This document shows positions 4,949-5,833 of a DNA stretch of 5,833 bases, piece after piece. The notes under the pieces are model-generated. The model was not told where the DNA came from. It made no database searches and saw only the letters and a list, made by a program, of their open reading frames with translations. Position 1 is the first letter of the stretch. Every line of letters begins with the position of its first letter. Origin of the DNA: UBA5342 sp965662645 (GTDB lineage: Bacteria; Bacteroidota; Bacteroidia; Bacteroidales; UBA5342). The DNA is taken from contig CBFIII010000112.1 of the NCBI GenBank assembly GCA_965662645.1, forward strand, positions 1-5,833. The letters run 5' to 3'. Both the position numbers and the translations under genes were made by a program.

Positions 4949-5833
4949 CTACTTTTTAATGATTTGAACAGTTTTATTATTAGCTTGTATAACATAAATT
5001 CCCTTTATAAACGATTGCATATTAATTATTTCAGAATTTGATCTGGCTGTTTGTTGTAAAACCATTTGTCCTGATATATTTGATATTGTAATAGTTGAAC
5101 CCGTTTTTAATCCTTCGATCGTAATGTTTTTGCTTGTTGGATTAGGATAAACATTAAATACCGTTGAAATAACAGAAATATTTGATGTAGAAGAGCTAAC
5201 TAAAACAATATTTACACTAACATCACTATCGCTTACCGTAACAGTTGCTGTTGAATCGCTAAATCCATCTGCAGCAATGGTATAGTTATAATTGTCAGTA
5301 ATTAGATCAGTAATGGTAGCTTGTCCGTTTGCATCTGTAATAATTGTATTATTATTAATTTCAATAGAAGCATTTTCAATGACATCAATTCCATTAGTGA
5401 TATTAAACGTAACTGAATAAGTAGTAGAACTAAATCTTATATCTTTACTAATATCTCCATTAACAACTAAAATTGTACCTGTTTGGTTATCATATCCTTG
5501 ATAGCTAATTGTGTAATGGTATGTTCCTGACTGAATATTTACAATCTCAGCAATACCATTTACATTAGTCATGTAGTTGGTACCATTAAAATTTATTTGT
5601 GCATTTTCAAGTTCTCCATAATCGTTGATTACATTAAAGCTTACTGTATAACTTTGAGCAATGGTTTCTTCTAATGTTACTGTTGTATTAATATCTGAAT
5701 TTGATACTATTACAGTAGCTGTAGAATCGTTGTATCCTTGAGCCGAAATAGAGTATTCATAAGTGCCTGAAGCTATGTTTGTAAATTCTGCAACTCCATT
5801 TGCATCAGTATGTATTGTCCTGTTATTTTCTAA
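4949..5833 (-). CDS. T9SS-exported repeat protein, C-terminal part (5' end beyond the window)
   Basis: The frame stays open from the stop at 4949 to the right edge, giving 294 visible residues. The ATG at 5572 is internal, since the repeat pattern runs straight through it. The visible part has beta-rich units of about 77 residues (visible residues 1-60 partial, 61-137, 138-214). Each has a (T)DANG-like turn, SGTYxYxISxxGY, an STATVxVSxxD strand pair and a final hydrophobic strand, resembling carboxypeptidase-regulatory-like/PEGA-like extracellular modules. The last 70 residues (225-294) are a type A sorting domain: VYPNPTSKNITIEG, an ISNISGQMV strand, IKGIYVIQ and a lysine end. In the family this domain directs export through the T9SS and is removed, leaving the protein surface-attached or secreted. 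The N-terminal region, presumably with a signal peptide and possibly an enzyme or adhesin domain, is not visible, so the activity cannot be stated. A strong terminator follows at 4686-4727. Confidence 0.9.
   Translation of the reverse strand, partial: LENNRTIHTDANGVAEFTNIASGTYEYSISAQGYNDSTATVIVSNSDINTTVTLEETIAQSYTVSFNVINDYGELENAQINFNGTNYMTNVNGIAEIVNIQSGTYHYTISYQGYDNQTGTILVVNGDISKDIRFSSTTYSVTFNITNGIDVIENASIEINNNTIITDANGQATITDLITDNYNYTIAADGFSDSTATVTVSDSDVSVNIVLVSSSTSNISVISTVFNVYPNPTSKNITIEGLKTGSTITISNISGQMVLQQTARSNSEIINMQSFIKGIYVIQANNKTVQIIKK
4952..5161 (-). other. T9SS type A C-terminal sorting domain
   Basis: This encodes the last 70 residues of the partial protein. Diagnostic parts are YPNPTSKNITIEG at the start, GxxITISNISGQMV in the middle, and FIKGIYVIQANNKTVQIIKK at the end with conserved GIYVI and a basic tail. 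This matches the Por secretion-system tail signature, including its usual length of 70 to 80 residues. Confidence 0.9.
5192..5833 (-). repeat. Array of ~77-residue beta-sandwich repeats in the T9SS protein
   Basis: Three units are visible: 5654-5833 (partial), 5423-5653 and 5192-5422. Their shared features are Y-S/T-V-x-F-N at the start, a D/N-x-N-G turn, Y-x-Y-x-I-x-x-x-G-Y/F, and T-x-T-V/I followed by x-D-I/V. The array runs off the right edge, so more units may follow. Units are clearly related but diverged at DNA level, which argues against very recent duplication. Confidence 0.8.

Noticed and set aside
5570..5572. ATG at 5572 as the start of the T9SS gene
   Set aside because: The frame is open for a further 87 codons to the window edge, and these encode clear copies of the same repeat unit, so this is an internal methionine.
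1..5833. A hidden defence system, prophage, transposase, tRNA or rRNA
   Set aside because: All long frames are explained by pepD, miaB and the T9SS protein. No tRNA-like cloverleaf, rRNA segment or recombinase motif was seen on either strand.

Overview
The window looks like chromosomal DNA of a member of the Bacteroidota (Bacteroidia or Flavobacteriia). The clearest clue is the last gene, which ends in a type IX secretion (T9SS) C-terminal sorting domain, a signal known essentially only from this phylum. Other clues agree. The DNA is AT-rich, and no start codon has a recognisable Shine-Dalgarno sequence. Promoter-like sequences fit the Bacteroidota TTG...TAnnTTTG pattern. The intergenic DNA is full of short hairpin and degenerate repeats of a kind common in this phylum. 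I cannot name a genus.

Layout, left to right. A rho-independent terminator (19-49, + strand) closes a gene lying off the left edge. A gene-free stretch (50-462) holds a nested palindrome and inverted-repeat pair and a short tandem repeat. All confident genes are on the minus strand. They are pepD (463-1914, M20 Xaa-His dipeptidase, complete), miaB (2244-3563, radical-SAM tRNA methylthiotransferase, complete), a small zinc-ribbon ORF (4406-4615), and the 3' part of a gene for a T9SS-exported repeat protein (4949 to the right edge, with its N-terminus outside the window).

The intergenic regions are long (about 330 to 840 bases), and most genes appear to have their own promoter or a terminator between them. 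They do not look like an operon, and no shared pathway is evident: PepD is a housekeeping peptidase, MiaB modifies tRNA, and the T9SS protein works outside the cell. The non-coding DNA is the more unusual part. A roughly 92-bp double-hairpin element occurs twice, each time just past a stop codon and in the same orientation relative to transcription. The 3855-4409 stretch holds four copies of a 20-bp core repeat, a pair of perfect 15-bp inverted repeats and two small perfect hairpins. The last repeat copy supplies the stop codon of the zinc-ribbon ORF.

I found no sign of a new defence system, CRISPR array, prophage, transposase, tRNA or rRNA. The coding content is ordinary, and the repeats are the main thing worth a second look.
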